A stretch of 64,000 bases of DNA. It comes from CAZSMC01 sp964607755 (lineage in GTDB: Bacteria > Zhuqueibacterota > Zhuqueibacteria > Residuimicrobiales > Krinioviventaceae). The DNA lies in NCBI GenBank assembly GCA_964607755.1, contig CAZSMC010000012.1, positions 1 through 64,000 of the forward strand, read 5' to 3'. The notes under the pieces are model-generated. The model made no database searches. It saw only the letters and a list, made by a program, of their open reading frames with translations, and had not been told where the DNA came from. The translations under genes were made by a program, and so were the position numbers. This document shows positions 16,189 through 25,550 of the stretch, in pieces (positions within the stretch are counted from its first letter, which is position 1; every line of letters starts with the position of its first letter).

Positions 16189-18206
16189 TATGCCTCTCGT
16201 TTCATTTCTTGCAGTCGTTTAAGCGGAAATCGAATGAGCACATAGGCAAGGACAGCAAACACAACAATTCCGAGCCACCAATAACCGCCAAAATCTTCGC
16301 GCAGTCCAATCATTGTTTTCAAATGGATATTGCCGACAACTAGAGCTGCCAGTAAAATTCCCATTAATGCTTCTCCGGCAACAAGACCTGAGGCTAATAA
16401 CAATCCGGTATTGTCAATAGTATTTCTATCTTTTTCAGTTTGAATTTTGCGTTCAGCCAGTTTGTCTACGATAAACTTGACGAGTCCGCCAATGAAAATC
16501 CCAAACGTTGTGTGGAAGGGCAGATACATGCCCACAGCGATCAGCATGGGTGAAGGTGATTTGATGAGAATAAGTCCCACTGAAAAGAGCATGCCAGCAA
16601 TAACCAGCGGCCATGCCATTTCGCCGCCAACGATGCCTTTGCTCATCATCGCCATCAACCCGGCTTGCGGTGCTGGCAGCGCTTCACTGCCAATACCGTT
16701 CGCCTGATGCAAAAGCATGATCGGAACAACCAGCACAAATGCGGCTGCTATGACACCAACCATTTCTCCCGCCTGCATGCGCCAGGGCGTACCTCCCAGT
16801 ATATTGCCGACTTTGAGGTCCTGCATCATATCGCCGGCAACACCGGCAATACAGCAAACCACAGATGCAACGCCCAACACAGCAGCCACACCAGGATTAC
16901 CGCGCATGCCGACCATAATCATCAGCAAAGCAGCGATGAGCAATGTCGAAAGTGTTAGACCGGAAATAGGGTTGGAAGAACTGCCGATAATACCGACAAG
17001 ATAGCCGGCGACCGCGGCAAATGTAAAACCAGCAATAGCCATGACTACAGCAGCCAATAGCGCAGAGCCCCAGTTATGGCTGAATGCCTGATAAAGAATC
17101 ACCATACAGACAAAAAGTACGCCAATGGCAATAAATGTCGCGCCAAAAGGCACATCTTTGTCATATCGGCTGCGAACATCTTCTTCGCCTTTTCCGGCTC
17201 TTTTTATATCTGCTATACCGTGTTTAATGCCGGTAATGAGACTATTTCTCATGCTGAACAACGTCCAAAAGGCGCCAACTAACATGCCGCCGACAGCAAT
17301 CGGTTTGATGGTCGAGCTATATGCGGATTTGCCAATAGTGAGCCAGTTATATTCGTTTGCAAATGGCGTCAAATCTCCTCCCATTAAAAAGACCGCAAGA
17401 GGCATAAGAAAAAGCCAACCAAAAACACCGCCGGAAAAAGTGATTGCTGCGAGCCGGAAACCGATGATATACCCCACACCCAAAAATGCCGGTGAAGAGG
17501 AGGGACTTTGCAGCAACATGCCACCTCGATAACTTAGCTGGGCTGTTGCACCTTCTGCTGTCGTATAAGGATTGCCGCTGCCATCAATCAGGCGAATAAT
17601 TGATGATTTAAAGTTAAAGAAACCGCCTACAGTGTCTTTAATGAGCCGAAAACCGTTCTCGTTTTTTAACAATTCAATAAAAGCCGACAGACCAATGGAG
17701 CCGAAAACGTATTTGGCACCGGATTGACCGCCCTGTCCGGCTTTGACAATTTCGGCACAAGCACGACTTTCCGGATAAGGTAATGATTCATCTTCGATCA
17801 AAGTCCGCCGTAAAAGAATAATAAACAACACACCCAAAATACCGCCAACGAGCATTAAGAGGGTGCTGGTCCAATAGTCGAATTTTTCCCACACCCCCGA
17901 AATCACAAAGGCAGGTATAGTGAAAATAGCCCCAGCAGCCAACGCTTCCCCCACTGCTCCGGTGGTTCGAGCCAGGTTCTCCTCCAGAATTGTGCCTTTA
18001 AAAGGCCGTAATGCTGCCATGGCAATGACAGCGGCAGGAAATGTTGCGGCAACGGTCATTCCGGCTTTTAAGCCGAGATATGTATTGGCCGCTCCCAATA
18101 CAATGGCCAAAATGGCTCCTGTCAGTAACGCTTTGAATGTAAATTCTTTCATATTCGTGTTTGCAGGAACGAACGGGGTCTGTTTTTGTTTGCTGGTGTC
18201 TGCCAT
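16188..18206 (-). CDS. OPT family oligopeptide transporter
   Basis: A 672-residue polytopic membrane protein with about 14-16 hydrophobic helices, matching the oligopeptide transporter (OPT) family, secondary carriers that import peptides or metal chelates with protons. The N-terminal segment (residues about 20-80: FTFKALLTGAILAIVLGAANTYLGLKAG split by helices) and LEENLARTTGAVGEALAAG are typical. ATG at 18206 is preceded by AGGAG in the minus direction. It is the first gene of a minus-strand unit with the PqqD-like gene; the aminopeptidase further on would fit peptide use. Confidence 0.92.
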   Translation of the reverse strand: MADTSKQKQTPFVPANTNMKEFTFKALLTGAILAIVLGAANTYLGLKAGMTVAATFPAAVIAMAALRPFKGTILEENLARTTGAVGEALAAGAIFTIPAFVISGVWEKFDYWTSTLLMLVGGILGVLFIILLRRTLIEDESLPYPESRACAEIVKAGQGGQSGAKYVFGSIGLSAFIELLKNENGFRLIKDTVGGFFNFKSSIIRLIDGSGNPYTTAEGATAQLSYRGGMLLQSPSSSPAFLGVGYIIGFRLAAITFSGGVFGWLFLMPLAVFLMGGDLTPFANEYNWLTIGKSAYSSTIKPIAVGGMLVGAFWTLFSMRNSLITGIKHGIADIKRAGKGEEDVRSRYDKDVPFGATFIAIGVLFVCMVILYQAFSHNWGSALLAAVVMAIAGFTFAAVAGYLVGIIGSSSNPISGLTLSTLLIAALLMIMVGMRGNPGVAAVLGVASVVCCIAGVAGDMMQDLKVGNILGGTPWRMQAGEMVGVIAAAFVLVVPIMLLHQANGIGSEALPAPQAGLMAMMSKGIVGGEMAWPLVIAGMLFSVGLILIKSPSPMLIAVGMYLPFHTTFGIFIGGLVKFIVDKLAERKIQTEKDRNTIDNTGLLLASGLVAGEALMGILLAALVVGNIHLKTMIGLREDFGGYWWLGIVVFAVLAYVLIRFPLKRLQEMKREA

Positions 18207-18421
18207 AAACTTGACTCCTGATTAGTTTTTCACGATGAATAACTGTTTAATGATAGCCTGAAAAGATGAGGTTGATAAAAGGCAATCCTGTACTTGAAAA
18301 ATAATAGGAAAAAATCGACAAAAGATCAAGTAAAAACAAAAAATCGGATGATTGTTGCACAGGGCTGGGCGCTTGTTTTATTTTGAATTTACGTTGTTTT
18401 TTTATATATTTTTTGGTTATT

Positions 18422-19219
18422 ATGGCTTTTCTAAATGACATTAGTCTTGGACATTATTATCCGGGCGATTCGTTTGTACATAGGTTAGATCCCCGGACCA
18501 AGCTCATCGCTGTGATGATTTTTATGAGCAGTTTGTTGATTTCCTTTGAACCAATTATTCTTGCGCTCTTTGTCATTCTTTCCATTGGTACGGTATTGCT
18601 ATCGAAATTGCCGGCGTCTGTTGTTTTTCGTAATCTGCGGCCATTTATCTGGCTTTTTGGATTGACGGTTTTTATTCACATGTTCTGGACAAAGGGCGAG
18701 GTTATTGCCCGGGTTCCGTTAATTCAGGCGCAAATCACACGTGAAGGTTTAAGCATGGGATTGGTCTATTCTCTGCGGCTCGCTTTATTGATTGTATTTG
18801 CCGCGATTTTAACATTATCCACGTTGCCGATCGAATTGACAGATGCCCTGGAACGGCTGATAAAGCCACTCAAATATTTCAAGATACCCACTCACGAGAT
18901 TGTTCTTATGTTAACGCTGTCATTACGGTTTATCCCCACTCTTATGGAAGAAGCGAATCGGTTAAAAAACGCACAGATATCGCGCGGCGCGTCGTTCGAA
19001 GGTTCATTAGTCCAACGAATTAAAAATATTGTTCCCTTGATTTTGCCGCTCTTTATTTCTGCGTTCCGGCGCGCTGATGAGTTGGCTCTGGCAATGGATG
19101 CTCGCTGTTATGCCGGCGGAGAAGGGCGGACAAGCTTTAAAAAACTCGTTTTTCAACGTAAAGATTACAGCACACTGCTTTTTTCTATTTTAATTTTAAT
19201 TCTCAGTATTGCCGTATAA
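18422..19219 (+). CDS. EcfT/CbiQ-type ECF transporter membrane protein
   Basis: A 265-residue energy-coupling factor transmembrane protein (EcfT), which couples the ATPase subunits of a vitamin or metal transporter to its substrate-binding component. It has SFVHRLDPRTKLI near the N-terminus, about five helices, and the two Ala-Arg-Gly-like coupling motifs as SRGASFEG and DARCYAGG. Neither the ATPases (EcfA) nor an S component is in this window, so it must share partners encoded elsewhere. ATG at 18422 is preferred to an upstream in-frame ATG at 18383, which would add an extra hydrophobic stretch. truA begins 3 nt later. Confidence 0.88.
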   Translation: MAFLNDISLGHYYPGDSFVHRLDPRTKLIAVMIFMSSLLISFEPIILALFVILSIGTVLLSKLPASVVFRNLRPFIWLFGLTVFIHMFWTKGEVIARVPLIQAQITREGLSMGLVYSLRLALLIVFAAILTLSTLPIELTDALERLIKPLKYFKIPTHEIVLMLTLSLRFIPTLMEEANRLKNAQISRGASFEGSLVQRIKNIVPLILPLFISAFRRADELALAMDARCYAGGEGRTSFKKLVFQRKDYSTLLFSILILILSIAV

Positions 19220-19222
19220 TAT

Positions 19223-19948
19223 ATGCGCAACATCAAGCTCGAGATCGAATACGATGGTACAGATTTTTGCGGTTGGCAAAAGCAGGCTAACGACCGCACA
19301 GTACAGGAAGAGGTAGAACGCTCTCTATCAATGCTGACAGAGGAACAAATAAAAACCATGGCTGCCGGGCGCACTGACTCTGGTGTTCACGCCCTCGGTC
19401 AGGTAGTGAATTTCAAAACACACAGCGAATTGCCTTTAAAAGCTTTTATCAACGGCGGTAATTCACGGCTGCCTTATGATGTTCGCATTATTTCCGCACA
19501 GGATGTTCCACCGAATTTTAGTGCACGCTATACAACCAAAAAACGATATTATCGATATTTTATCGCCAAACGCCCAATTGCAGTAGGGCGACGTTATGCC
19601 TGGATTTACCGGAAACCTTTAAATATACATCTCCTGCAGAGCATGTGTGACCCTTTAAAGGGCACACAGGATTTTAAAAGTTTCTGTCAGAAAAATGCGG
19701 CTGTAAAACATTATTTGTGTCATGTTTTCGATGCGGAATGGAAAGAAACCTCAGAGCGTTATGTATTTGATATTTGCGCTAACCGGTTTCTTCATAATAT
19801 GGTTCGAATACTTGTGGGAACAATGGTGGAGGTGGCAAGCGGACAATTGGAAGCAAAAATAAAAGATATTTTAGCGGCCAGAGACCGAACAGCAGCCGGG
19901 TCTACAGCTCCGGCGCTTGGCTTGTTTCTAATAAAGGTAGAATATTGA
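19223..19948 (+). CDS. truA: tRNA pseudouridine(38-40) synthase
   Basis: A 241-residue TruA, which makes pseudouridine at positions 38-40 of the tRNA anticodon arm in the cytosol. The N-terminus IKLEIEYDGTDFCGWQKQ and the catalytic-Asp motif AAGRTDSGVHALGQV are diagnostic; RFLHNMVRILVGTMVEV is the conserved C-terminal block. Length is normal. It is 3 nt after ecfT, and the transaldolase follows after about 30 nt, with GAGGAG ahead of it. Confidence 0.97.
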   Translation: MRNIKLEIEYDGTDFCGWQKQANDRTVQEEVERSLSMLTEEQIKTMAAGRTDSGVHALGQVVNFKTHSELPLKAFINGGNSRLPYDVRIISAQDVPPNFSARYTTKKRYYRYFIAKRPIAVGRRYAWIYRKPLNIHLLQSMCDPLKGTQDFKSFCQKNAAVKHYLCHVFDAEWKETSERYVFDICANRFLHNMVRILVGTMVEVASGQLEAKIKDILAARDRTAAGSTAPALGLFLIKVEY

Positions 19949-19979
19949 ATTTTAACATCAACATCACGTTGAGGAGATT

Positions 19980-20627
19980 ATGAAATTTTTTATTGATACG
20001 GCCAATCTTGAAGAAATTAATAAAGCAGTCGCTTTGGGTATATGCGACGGCGTGACCACCAATCCAACGTTATTAGCCAGGGAAAGGGCATCTGCTGAGG
20101 ACATCTATAAATCAATCTGTGATGCCGTTGACGGCCCGGTCTGCGCTGAAACTATCGGCACTACGGCGGAGGAGATTATTGAGGAAGGCTACCGGTTGGC
20201 AGAAATAGATAAAAAGATCGTGGTTAAAATTCCTTGCACAACCCAGGGACTCCTGGCAGTTAAAAAACTGGAGGATGACAATGTTCGCACAAATGTCACG
20301 CTCATTTTCAGTCCCATGCAAGCGTTATTAGCTGCCAAAGCCGGCGCCACTTTTGTGTGCCCGTTTATCGGCCGGCTGGATAACGCCGGCCATCAGGGGA
20401 TGGAATTAATCGAGCAGATTTTGCAAATTTTCCATAATTACAGCATTGCCTCAGAGATTATCGTTGCCAGTGTGCGCGGCACGTTGCACGTGCAGCATGC
20501 CGCACTTTTAGGCGCTCACATTGCCACAATTCCTTTCTCTGTTGTCGAGAAATTGGCCAGGCATCCGTTAACCGATGCCGGTGTGGAGAAATTTTTAAAA
20601 GATTGGAAAAAAGTTCAGGGTCGTTAA
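19980..20627 (+). CDS. Transaldolase / fructose-6-phosphate aldolase
   Basis: A 215-residue short-type transaldolase, in the group that includes TalC and fructose-6-phosphate aldolase (FSA). It forms a Schiff base with its substrate in the pentose-phosphate branch. MKFFIDTANLEEI and VTTNPTLLA are the N-terminal signatures; the Schiff-base Lys is K83 in VKIPCTTQGL; CPFIGRLDNAGH and SVRGTLHV complete the barrel. GAGGAG lies just before the start. Sequence alone does not separate transaldolase from FSA activity. Confidence 0.93.
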   Translation: MKFFIDTANLEEINKAVALGICDGVTTNPTLLARERASAEDIYKSICDAVDGPVCAETIGTTAEEIIEEGYRLAEIDKKIVVKIPCTTQGLLAVKKLEDDNVRTNVTLIFSPMQALLAAKAGATFVCPFIGRLDNAGHQGMELIEQILQIFHNYSIASEIIVASVRGTLHVQHAALLGAHIATIPFSVVEKLARHPLTDAGVEKFLKDWKKVQGR

Positions 20628-20633
20628 CAAGTT

Positions 20634-21866
20634 ATGAGAGCAAAAATGAAATCTACTCTGCGGACATTTACCGCCTTTGCCATTGGTTGTGTTTTTGCCA
20701 CTGTTCTATTGGCGGTGTGTGCAGAAAAAACAGACCAGGACACGGATTTACTCGTCAAGGTTTCTGATTCCATGGCGCAACACGAGGTTGCTCGGCAGAG
20801 CCGTGCTGTTGTCAATGATACGATAACCAAATCGCGGCACAATGCCATTACCCGTTCAGTGGCAAAGGTGAGTCCGGCCGTGGTCGGCATCAATGTCACA
20901 GCGGTGCGCGAATATTACCGCCCCAGCCCGTTTGCCAATGATCCGTTTTTCAGACATTTTTTCCCCAACTATCGCATAATGCGCGAGGTCGAGAGTCTGG
21001 GATCAGGTTTCATCTTTTCACCGGAAGGGCATATTTTGACCAATTACCACGTGGTGGAGAGTGCTGTTGAAATTATCGTCACCATGGCAGGAGGAGATCA
21101 GTACGAAGCTGAGGTGATTGGCGATGATTTTAAGACGGATATTGCTGTTCTGAAAATAAAAAGTGATAAAGAGTTTCCATATATTGACTTTGGAAATTCC
21201 GACGATATCATCATCGGAGAATGGGCGATCGCGCTTGGCAATCCTTTTGGCTTGTTTGACGTGTCCGCCAAACCGACCGTAACTGTTGGTGTTATCAGTG
21301 CCACGGGCCAGGATTTTGGCCGGCAATCAGGCGGCCGTGTGTATGAAGATATGATTCAAACGGACGCAGCTATCAACTCGGGAAACAGTGGCGGTCCGCT
21401 GGTTAATAGCCAGGGCAAGGTGATAGGTATCAATACTTTTATTGTTCCTGCCAGCGGTTCAACAGGCAACATCGGTATTGGTTTTGCCATTCCCATTAAC
21501 CGGGTGAAACATCATTTGGATGATCTTTTAAAGTTTGGAAAAGTGAAACGCAACTTTTGGACCGGCATACAATATGATGAACTCACGCCGATGGTGGCGC
21601 GTTATCTAGGCCTTGAATCCACTGATGGCGTCATTATTACTGATATAGAAACTAACAGCCCGGCGGAAGAAGCCGGTTTGCAGTATGGCGATGTAATTCT
21701 GAAAATAAACGGTAAAAAAGTAGTCAATAGCGATGATGTGAAAAAGATCATCGAGTCTGAAGACTTGAAACAGGGTGATACGCTCAAGCTCGTTATTTCC
21801 CGCCGGGGTGAGCTTTATGAAGCGAATGTCACATTAAAACCTTACCCAAAAAACAGGAAAAGGTGA
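20634..21866 (+). CDS. HtrA/DegP-like trypsin-type serine protease
   Basis: A 410-residue periplasmic quality-control protease. A hydrophobic N-terminal segment (about residues 9-29, ending near AVCAEK) is a signal peptide or anchor. The trypsin domain has H139 (LTNYHVVES), D169 (KTDIAVLKI) and S252 (INSGNSGGPLV), so the triad is complete. One PDZ domain follows (about residues 300-405: GVIITDIETNSPAEEAGLQYGDVILKINGK split across strands). There is one PDZ rather than the two of DegP, closer to DegS/DegQ-like or MucD variants. Start at 20634; Met at 20646 is possible. purB follows after 3 nt. Confidence 0.93.
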   Translation: MRAKMKSTLRTFTAFAIGCVFATVLLAVCAEKTDQDTDLLVKVSDSMAQHEVARQSRAVVNDTITKSRHNAITRSVAKVSPAVVGINVTAVREYYRPSPFANDPFFRHFFPNYRIMREVESLGSGFIFSPEGHILTNYHVVESAVEIIVTMAGGDQYEAEVIGDDFKTDIAVLKIKSDKEFPYIDFGNSDDIIIGEWAIALGNPFGLFDVSAKPTVTVGVISATGQDFGRQSGGRVYEDMIQTDAAINSGNSGGPLVNSQGKVIGINTFIVPASGSTGNIGIGFAIPINRVKHHLDDLLKFGKVKRNFWTGIQYDELTPMVARYLGLESTDGVIITDIETNSPAEEAGLQYGDVILKINGKKVVNSDDVKKIIESEDLKQGDTLKLVISRRGELYEANVTLKPYPKNRKR

Positions 21867-21869
21867 AAT

Positions 21870-23165
21870 ATGATTGAACGCTATACCCGGCCTGAGATGG
21901 GATCGATTTGGAGCGACGACAACAAGTTCAAATGTTGGCTCCAGATCGAGATCGCTGCCTGCCAAGCCCAGGCACAGTTAGGTTATATCCCGGGAAAAGC
22001 GGTTCGCGTCATAGAAGAAAGAGCGGATTTTGATGTGAACAGAATTCTGGAAATTGAATCCAAAGTCAAACATGACGTGATCGCTTTTCTCACAAATGTA
22101 GGGGAATATGTGGGCAACGAGTCCCGCTATATTCACATGGGAATGACTTCGTCAGATTTGCTCGACACAGCTATGGCGCTGCAAATCAAGGAAGCCTCTT
22201 CAATTATCATCAAAGATATGAAAACTTTGCTTGATGTGCTGAAAAAGCAAGCACTCACACACAAAAATACTATATGTATCGGCCGCAGTCACGGTATTCA
22301 TGCTGAACCGACCACTTTTGGTCTAAAGATGGCATTGTGGTATGATGACATGCGGCGCAATCTTGAGCGGGTTGAACGCGCATCAAAAGCGGCGTGCCGG
22401 GGAATGATATCCGGAGCTGTGGGCACCTACGCATTTGTCGACCCACGTGTCCAGGATATTGTTTGTGAGAAGTTAGGGCTCGATTCAGCGCCAATTTCCA
22501 CCCAGGTCGTTCAGCGCGACGTTCACGCTGATTTTTTACATGCATTGGCGCTTGTCGGGGCTGGAATCGAAAAAATTGCCGTGGAGATTCGCCATTTGCA
22601 GCGCACTGAAGTTCTGGAAGCGGAAGAGCCGTTCACCAAAGGACAAAAAGGTTCTTCGGCAATGCCTCACAAACGCAATCCAATTGGTTGTGAAAACTTG
22701 ACCGGACTGGCCCGTTTGTTACGCTCCAACGCCAACACTGCCATGGAAAATATCGCCCTCTGGCACGAACGGGACATCAGTCATTCATCAGTAGAACGTG
22801 TCATTTTCCCGGATAGCTGCATCCTCACCGATTACGCGCTGGCGCGGCTGACCCGTATTTGCGAGAATCTTGTTGTCTATCCTGAAAAAATGCTCGAAAA
22901 CTTGCATCTTACAAAAGGTTTGATTTTTTCACAGGCTGTTTTGCTGGCGCTGACAGAAAAAGGCTCGAGTCGCGAGGATGCCTATGCACTCGTGCAGGAA
23001 AATGCCATGAAATGCTGGCAGCAAGGACTTTCGTTCAGGGAAATCATATTAAAAGATAAAGGAATAAAAAAGTATTTGTCAGAAAAAGAAATCAATGCGT
23101 GTTTTGACGAAAAGCGCGCCGTTCGACATGTCGATTATATTTTTAAGAAAGCAGGAATTGAATGA
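21870..23165 (+). CDS. purB: Adenylosuccinate lyase
   Basis: A 431-residue PurB, which cleaves SAICAR and adenylosuccinate in purine synthesis. MIERYTRPEMGSIW is the usual N-terminus, HMGMTSSDLLDTA and GRSHGIHAEPTTFG are the substrate sites, and the fumarase-family signature SSAMPHKRNPIGCENL contains the flexible catalytic loop. It is 3 nt after htrA. The purC-like gene follows after 38 nt, giving two consecutive steps of the pathway. Confidence 0.97.
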   Translation: MIERYTRPEMGSIWSDDNKFKCWLQIEIAACQAQAQLGYIPGKAVRVIEERADFDVNRILEIESKVKHDVIAFLTNVGEYVGNESRYIHMGMTSSDLLDTAMALQIKEASSIIIKDMKTLLDVLKKQALTHKNTICIGRSHGIHAEPTTFGLKMALWYDDMRRNLERVERASKAACRGMISGAVGTYAFVDPRVQDIVCEKLGLDSAPISTQVVQRDVHADFLHALALVGAGIEKIAVEIRHLQRTEVLEAEEPFTKGQKGSSAMPHKRNPIGCENLTGLARLLRSNANTAMENIALWHERDISHSSVERVIFPDSCILTDYALARLTRICENLVVYPEKMLENLHLTKGLIFSQAVLLALTEKGSSREDAYALVQENAMKCWQQGLSFREIILKDKGIKKYLSEKEINACFDEKRAVRHVDYIFKKAGIE

Positions 23166-23203
23166 TAATTATCTTCTTTTTGAACATAATGTGAAAGGAG
23201 ATC

Positions 23204-23872
23204 GTGTTGAAAAAGAAAGTATATGAAGACCAGGTTCATGCGATTTACGAGGGCGAAAAGGAAAACGAACAAATTATCGAGCTGAAAAACGATATTGTCA
23301 ATTCCTCAGGTCATAAAAGGGGCACGGCAAAAAACAAAGGGCAAGCCAATGCGCATTGTGCAGCTCACCTTTACCGGCTTTTGGAAAGCTACCAGATCGC
23401 AAATAACTTTAAAAAGATGAATGCGTCAAACAAATTAACGGTGGAAAAGGTCGAATGGATTCCTTTTGAAGTGTCAATTACAAATTACTCTGATGGCAAT
23501 AAACTCAAAGGTCCAAAAATCGGATATGTTCTTAAACAAGAGGAAGGGGACAAAATCATTCGGGGAAAAGATATTCTGAAAGAGAATTTTGTCAGCCAGG
23601 CAGAGCTGCATGAAATTCGCCGGCAATCTTTAAAAATTAATGTGATTTTGCAGGATTTCTTTGACCGGCGCGACTTGACACTGACATATTTGCTTTTACA
23701 ATTCGGCCATATTGGCGAACGTATGGGCATCGCTGATACAATTACGTTCGACACGTGTTATCTGGAGGAAAAAGAAGGCAGGAGGAAATACGATCCGGAT
23801 AACATGAGCCGAAATGCAAAACAGGCTGAAGAACTCTATGAAGATTTAAAAAATCGTATCATACTTTCATGA
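23204..23872 (+). CDS. Divergent SAICAR synthase (PurC-like)
   Basis: A 222-residue protein that follows purB and matches PurC, which ligates aspartate to CAIR. The resemblance lies in the spacing of blocks: IYEGEKENEQIIELKNDI at the start, SSGHKRGTAKNKGQANAH in place of the usual glycine loop, VEWIPFEVSITNYSDGNKL matching the VVVRNY(A)AGS region, and LLLQFG...ADTITFDTCYLE matching KLEFG...DEISPDTCRLWD. Conservation is low in the ATP loop, so it may be a distinct subfamily. Start GTG at 23204 has AAAGGAG upstream; TTG at 23207 is equally possible. It overlaps psd by 4 nt. Confidence 0.78.
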   Translation: MLKKKVYEDQVHAIYEGEKENEQIIELKNDIVNSSGHKRGTAKNKGQANAHCAAHLYRLLESYQIANNFKKMNASNKLTVEKVEWIPFEVSITNYSDGNKLKGPKIGYVLKQEEGDKIIRGKDILKENFVSQAELHEIRRQSLKINVILQDFFDRRDLTLTYLLLQFGHIGERMGIADTITFDTCYLEEKEGRRKYDPDNMSRNAKQAEELYEDLKNRIILS

Positions 23873-24525
23873 TTAGCAAAGAAGGATTTTCAACAATTTT
23901 TGGATTGGCTGCTTTTGCAGTGGTCATGTTACTGCTGGGTCTCTTTACGCCGGGCAAGGTGGCATTTGTTCTCGCCGGAATAAGTTTTGGCCTTTCTCTA
24001 TGGTCAATTTACTTTTTCCGTGATCCATTGCGAAAAGCACCAGACGATCCGAATGTGATCGTCTCGCCGGCAGAAGGCAAAGTTATTGACATTGACAGGG
24101 TGACAGAAGGCGAGTTTATCGAAGGCCCTGTCACCCGGGTTTCCATTTTCATGTCTCTTTTTAATGTGCATGTGAATTATGTACCATACTCCGGGCAAGT
24201 CGATTATGTGCGTTACCATCGTGGTAAAAACAGACCGGCCATGACAGAAGCTGCGTCACGATGGAATGTCAACTGGCTTACCGGTTTGCAAACATCGCAT
24301 GGCAAGTTGGCTTTTAAACAGATCACTGGTTTTATGGCTCGCCGTATTGTCAATCATCTTCGATACGGCGATAAAGTTCAAACCGGTCAAAAATATGGCA
24401 TCATCAAATTCGGTTCGCGAATGGAGGTCTATCTTCCGGACTGGGCTTCTGTCACGGTGAAAAAAGGCGATCAAGTCCGGGCCGGCGAAAGCGTGATCGC
24501 GGTGGTTAATGAACACGCATCATAA
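23869..24525 (+). CDS. psd: Phosphatidylserine decarboxylase, short type
   Basis: A 218-residue inner-membrane decarboxylase that makes phosphatidylethanolamine. Two N-terminal helices are followed by FFRDPLRKAP, IVSPAEGKV, FMSLFNVHVNYVP and the autocleavage site KFGSRMEVYLP, where the Ser becomes the pyruvoyl group. The short length and FGSR site fit the archaeal/Bacteroidota-type enzyme. ATGA overlap with the previous gene suggests coupling, and it overlaps pssA by 17 nt, forming a two-step PE synthesis pair. Confidence 0.96.
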   Translation: MISKEGFSTIFGLAAFAVVMLLLGLFTPGKVAFVLAGISFGLSLWSIYFFRDPLRKAPDDPNVIVSPAEGKVIDIDRVTEGEFIEGPVTRVSIFMSLFNVHVNYVPYSGQVDYVRYHRGKNRPAMTEAASRWNVNWLTGLQTSHGKLAFKQITGFMARRIVNHLRYGDKVQTGQKYGIIKFGSRMEVYLPDWASVTVKKGDQVRAGESVIAVVNEHAS

Positions 24526-25237
24526 AAATCAATATATTACTGTCCCTAATCTTTTCACTTCTGTCAATCTGTTCTGCGGATTTCTTTCGATAACAATGAC
24601 GGTTTCCGGTCATTTTGTTACGGCAGCCTGGCTCATTGTTGTTGCAGGCATTTTTGACGGATTTGACGGAGTTATCGCCAGACACTATCATCTGAGCAGT
24701 GAATTTGGGTTGCACATGGATTCACTTGGCGATGTGATCTCTGCCGGCGTTTCACCCTCTATTTTGATTTACCAATATTATCTCAAATCAATCAGCCCTG
24801 GTGAAGCTCTCGGTTTGATACTTTCATTTATGCCTTTGCTTTTCGCATCATTTCGGCTGGCACGGTTCAATGTGGTGACTTTCCGTGAAGGCCGAAAATC
24901 GTCGTTCTGTGGCATGCCCGCTCCTATGTCAGCGGTAACGTTGAGCAGTATTGTTATCATGAGTGAATTCACACAAATAGCCTTTTTTAACAGGCTGCTT
25001 GTCATAATGGCTCCGATAGTCAGTCTGTTAATGGCGAGTACATTAAAATATTCGGGTTTTCCGAGATTTTCGATCAAAGAACGCGGGTATAACCGGATCA
25101 AATTACTGGTGATAATGGTGACTATTTTCTGCGCTTTTCTATATCCCGTGTATACGCTGTTTATTTTTATGATGATTTACACACTATCCGGTGTTATTAA
25201 ATATCTATGGGAACGAACCGCTCGCGTTCAAGTTTGA
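24509..25237 (+). CDS. pssA: CDP-diacylglycerol-serine O-phosphatidyltransferase
   Basis: A 242-residue integral membrane phosphatidylserine synthase. The CDP-alcohol phosphotransferase motif is complete: DGFDGVIARHYHLSSEFGLH then MDSLGDVIS, fitting D-x2-D-G-x2-A-R-x8-G-x3-D-x3-D. Six or more hydrophobic helices are visible. It supplies phosphatidylserine to the preceding decarboxylase. VPNLFTSVNLFCGFLSI at the N-terminus is typical of the PssA type. Confidence 0.96.
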   Translation: MNTHHKNQYITVPNLFTSVNLFCGFLSITMTVSGHFVTAAWLIVVAGIFDGFDGVIARHYHLSSEFGLHMDSLGDVISAGVSPSILIYQYYLKSISPGEALGLILSFMPLLFASFRLARFNVVTFREGRKSSFCGMPAPMSAVTLSSIVIMSEFTQIAFFNRLLVIMAPIVSLLMASTLKYSGFPRFSIKERGYNRIKLLVIMVTIFCAFLYPVYTLFIFMMIYTLSGVIKYLWERTARVQV

Positions 25238-25265
25238 AAAGCAAGGCGTTAACAAAACTTAATCC

Positions 25266-25294
25266 TTGCAATTAATAAAAATCAGCAATATATT
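25266..25294 (+). promoter_or_regulatory. Sigma70-like promoter for the tatA pair
   Basis: TTGCAA at 25266-25271, a 17-nt spacer and TATATT at 25289-25294 stand in the gap after pssA, about 50 nt ahead of the first tatA. Good match by eye; not tested. Confidence 0.5.
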
Positions 25295-25346
25295 TAAAGT
25301 TGTTCTTAACAAGCCGTATGACTTATGTTATGTAAGGAGGTAAATT

Positions 25347-25526
25347 ATGTTCCCGGCGATTGGTATGCCCGAACTGTTGATCATCATGGTTGTGATCTTG
25401 CTCTTGTTTGGTGCCAAACGGTTGCCGGACCTGGCTCGAGGTCTCGGAAAGAGCATGAACGAGTTCAAGAAAGCAGCCGATGATGTCAAAAAAGAAATTG
25501 ATGTGAGAGATGATTTCAAATCATAA
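25347..25526 (+). CDS. tatA: TatA/E family translocase protein, copy 1
   Basis: A 59-residue single-span protein of the twin-arginine translocase. It reads MFPAIGMPELLIIMVVILLL (membrane helix) then FGAKRLPDLARGLGKSMNEF (the FGxxxLPxLxxxxGxxxxxF amphipathic helix), followed by a short charged tail. The reading frame runs from ATG at 25347 to TAA at 25524 with AAGGAGG 7 nt upstream. It forms the pore-building part of Tat, which exports folded proteins. A second copy follows 24 nt downstream; TatC is not in the window. Confidence 0.94.
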   Translation: MFPAIGMPELLIIMVVILLLFGAKRLPDLARGLGKSMNEFKKAADDVKKEIDVRDDFKS

Positions 25527-25550
25527 ATTATTTTCGAATGGAGGTAAACA

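Noticed and set aside
18383..18410. Promoter TTGAAT-16-TATATT before ecfT
   Set aside because: The -10 box would be only 12 nt from the chosen start codon, leaving almost no leader, and the tract is a simple T/A run.
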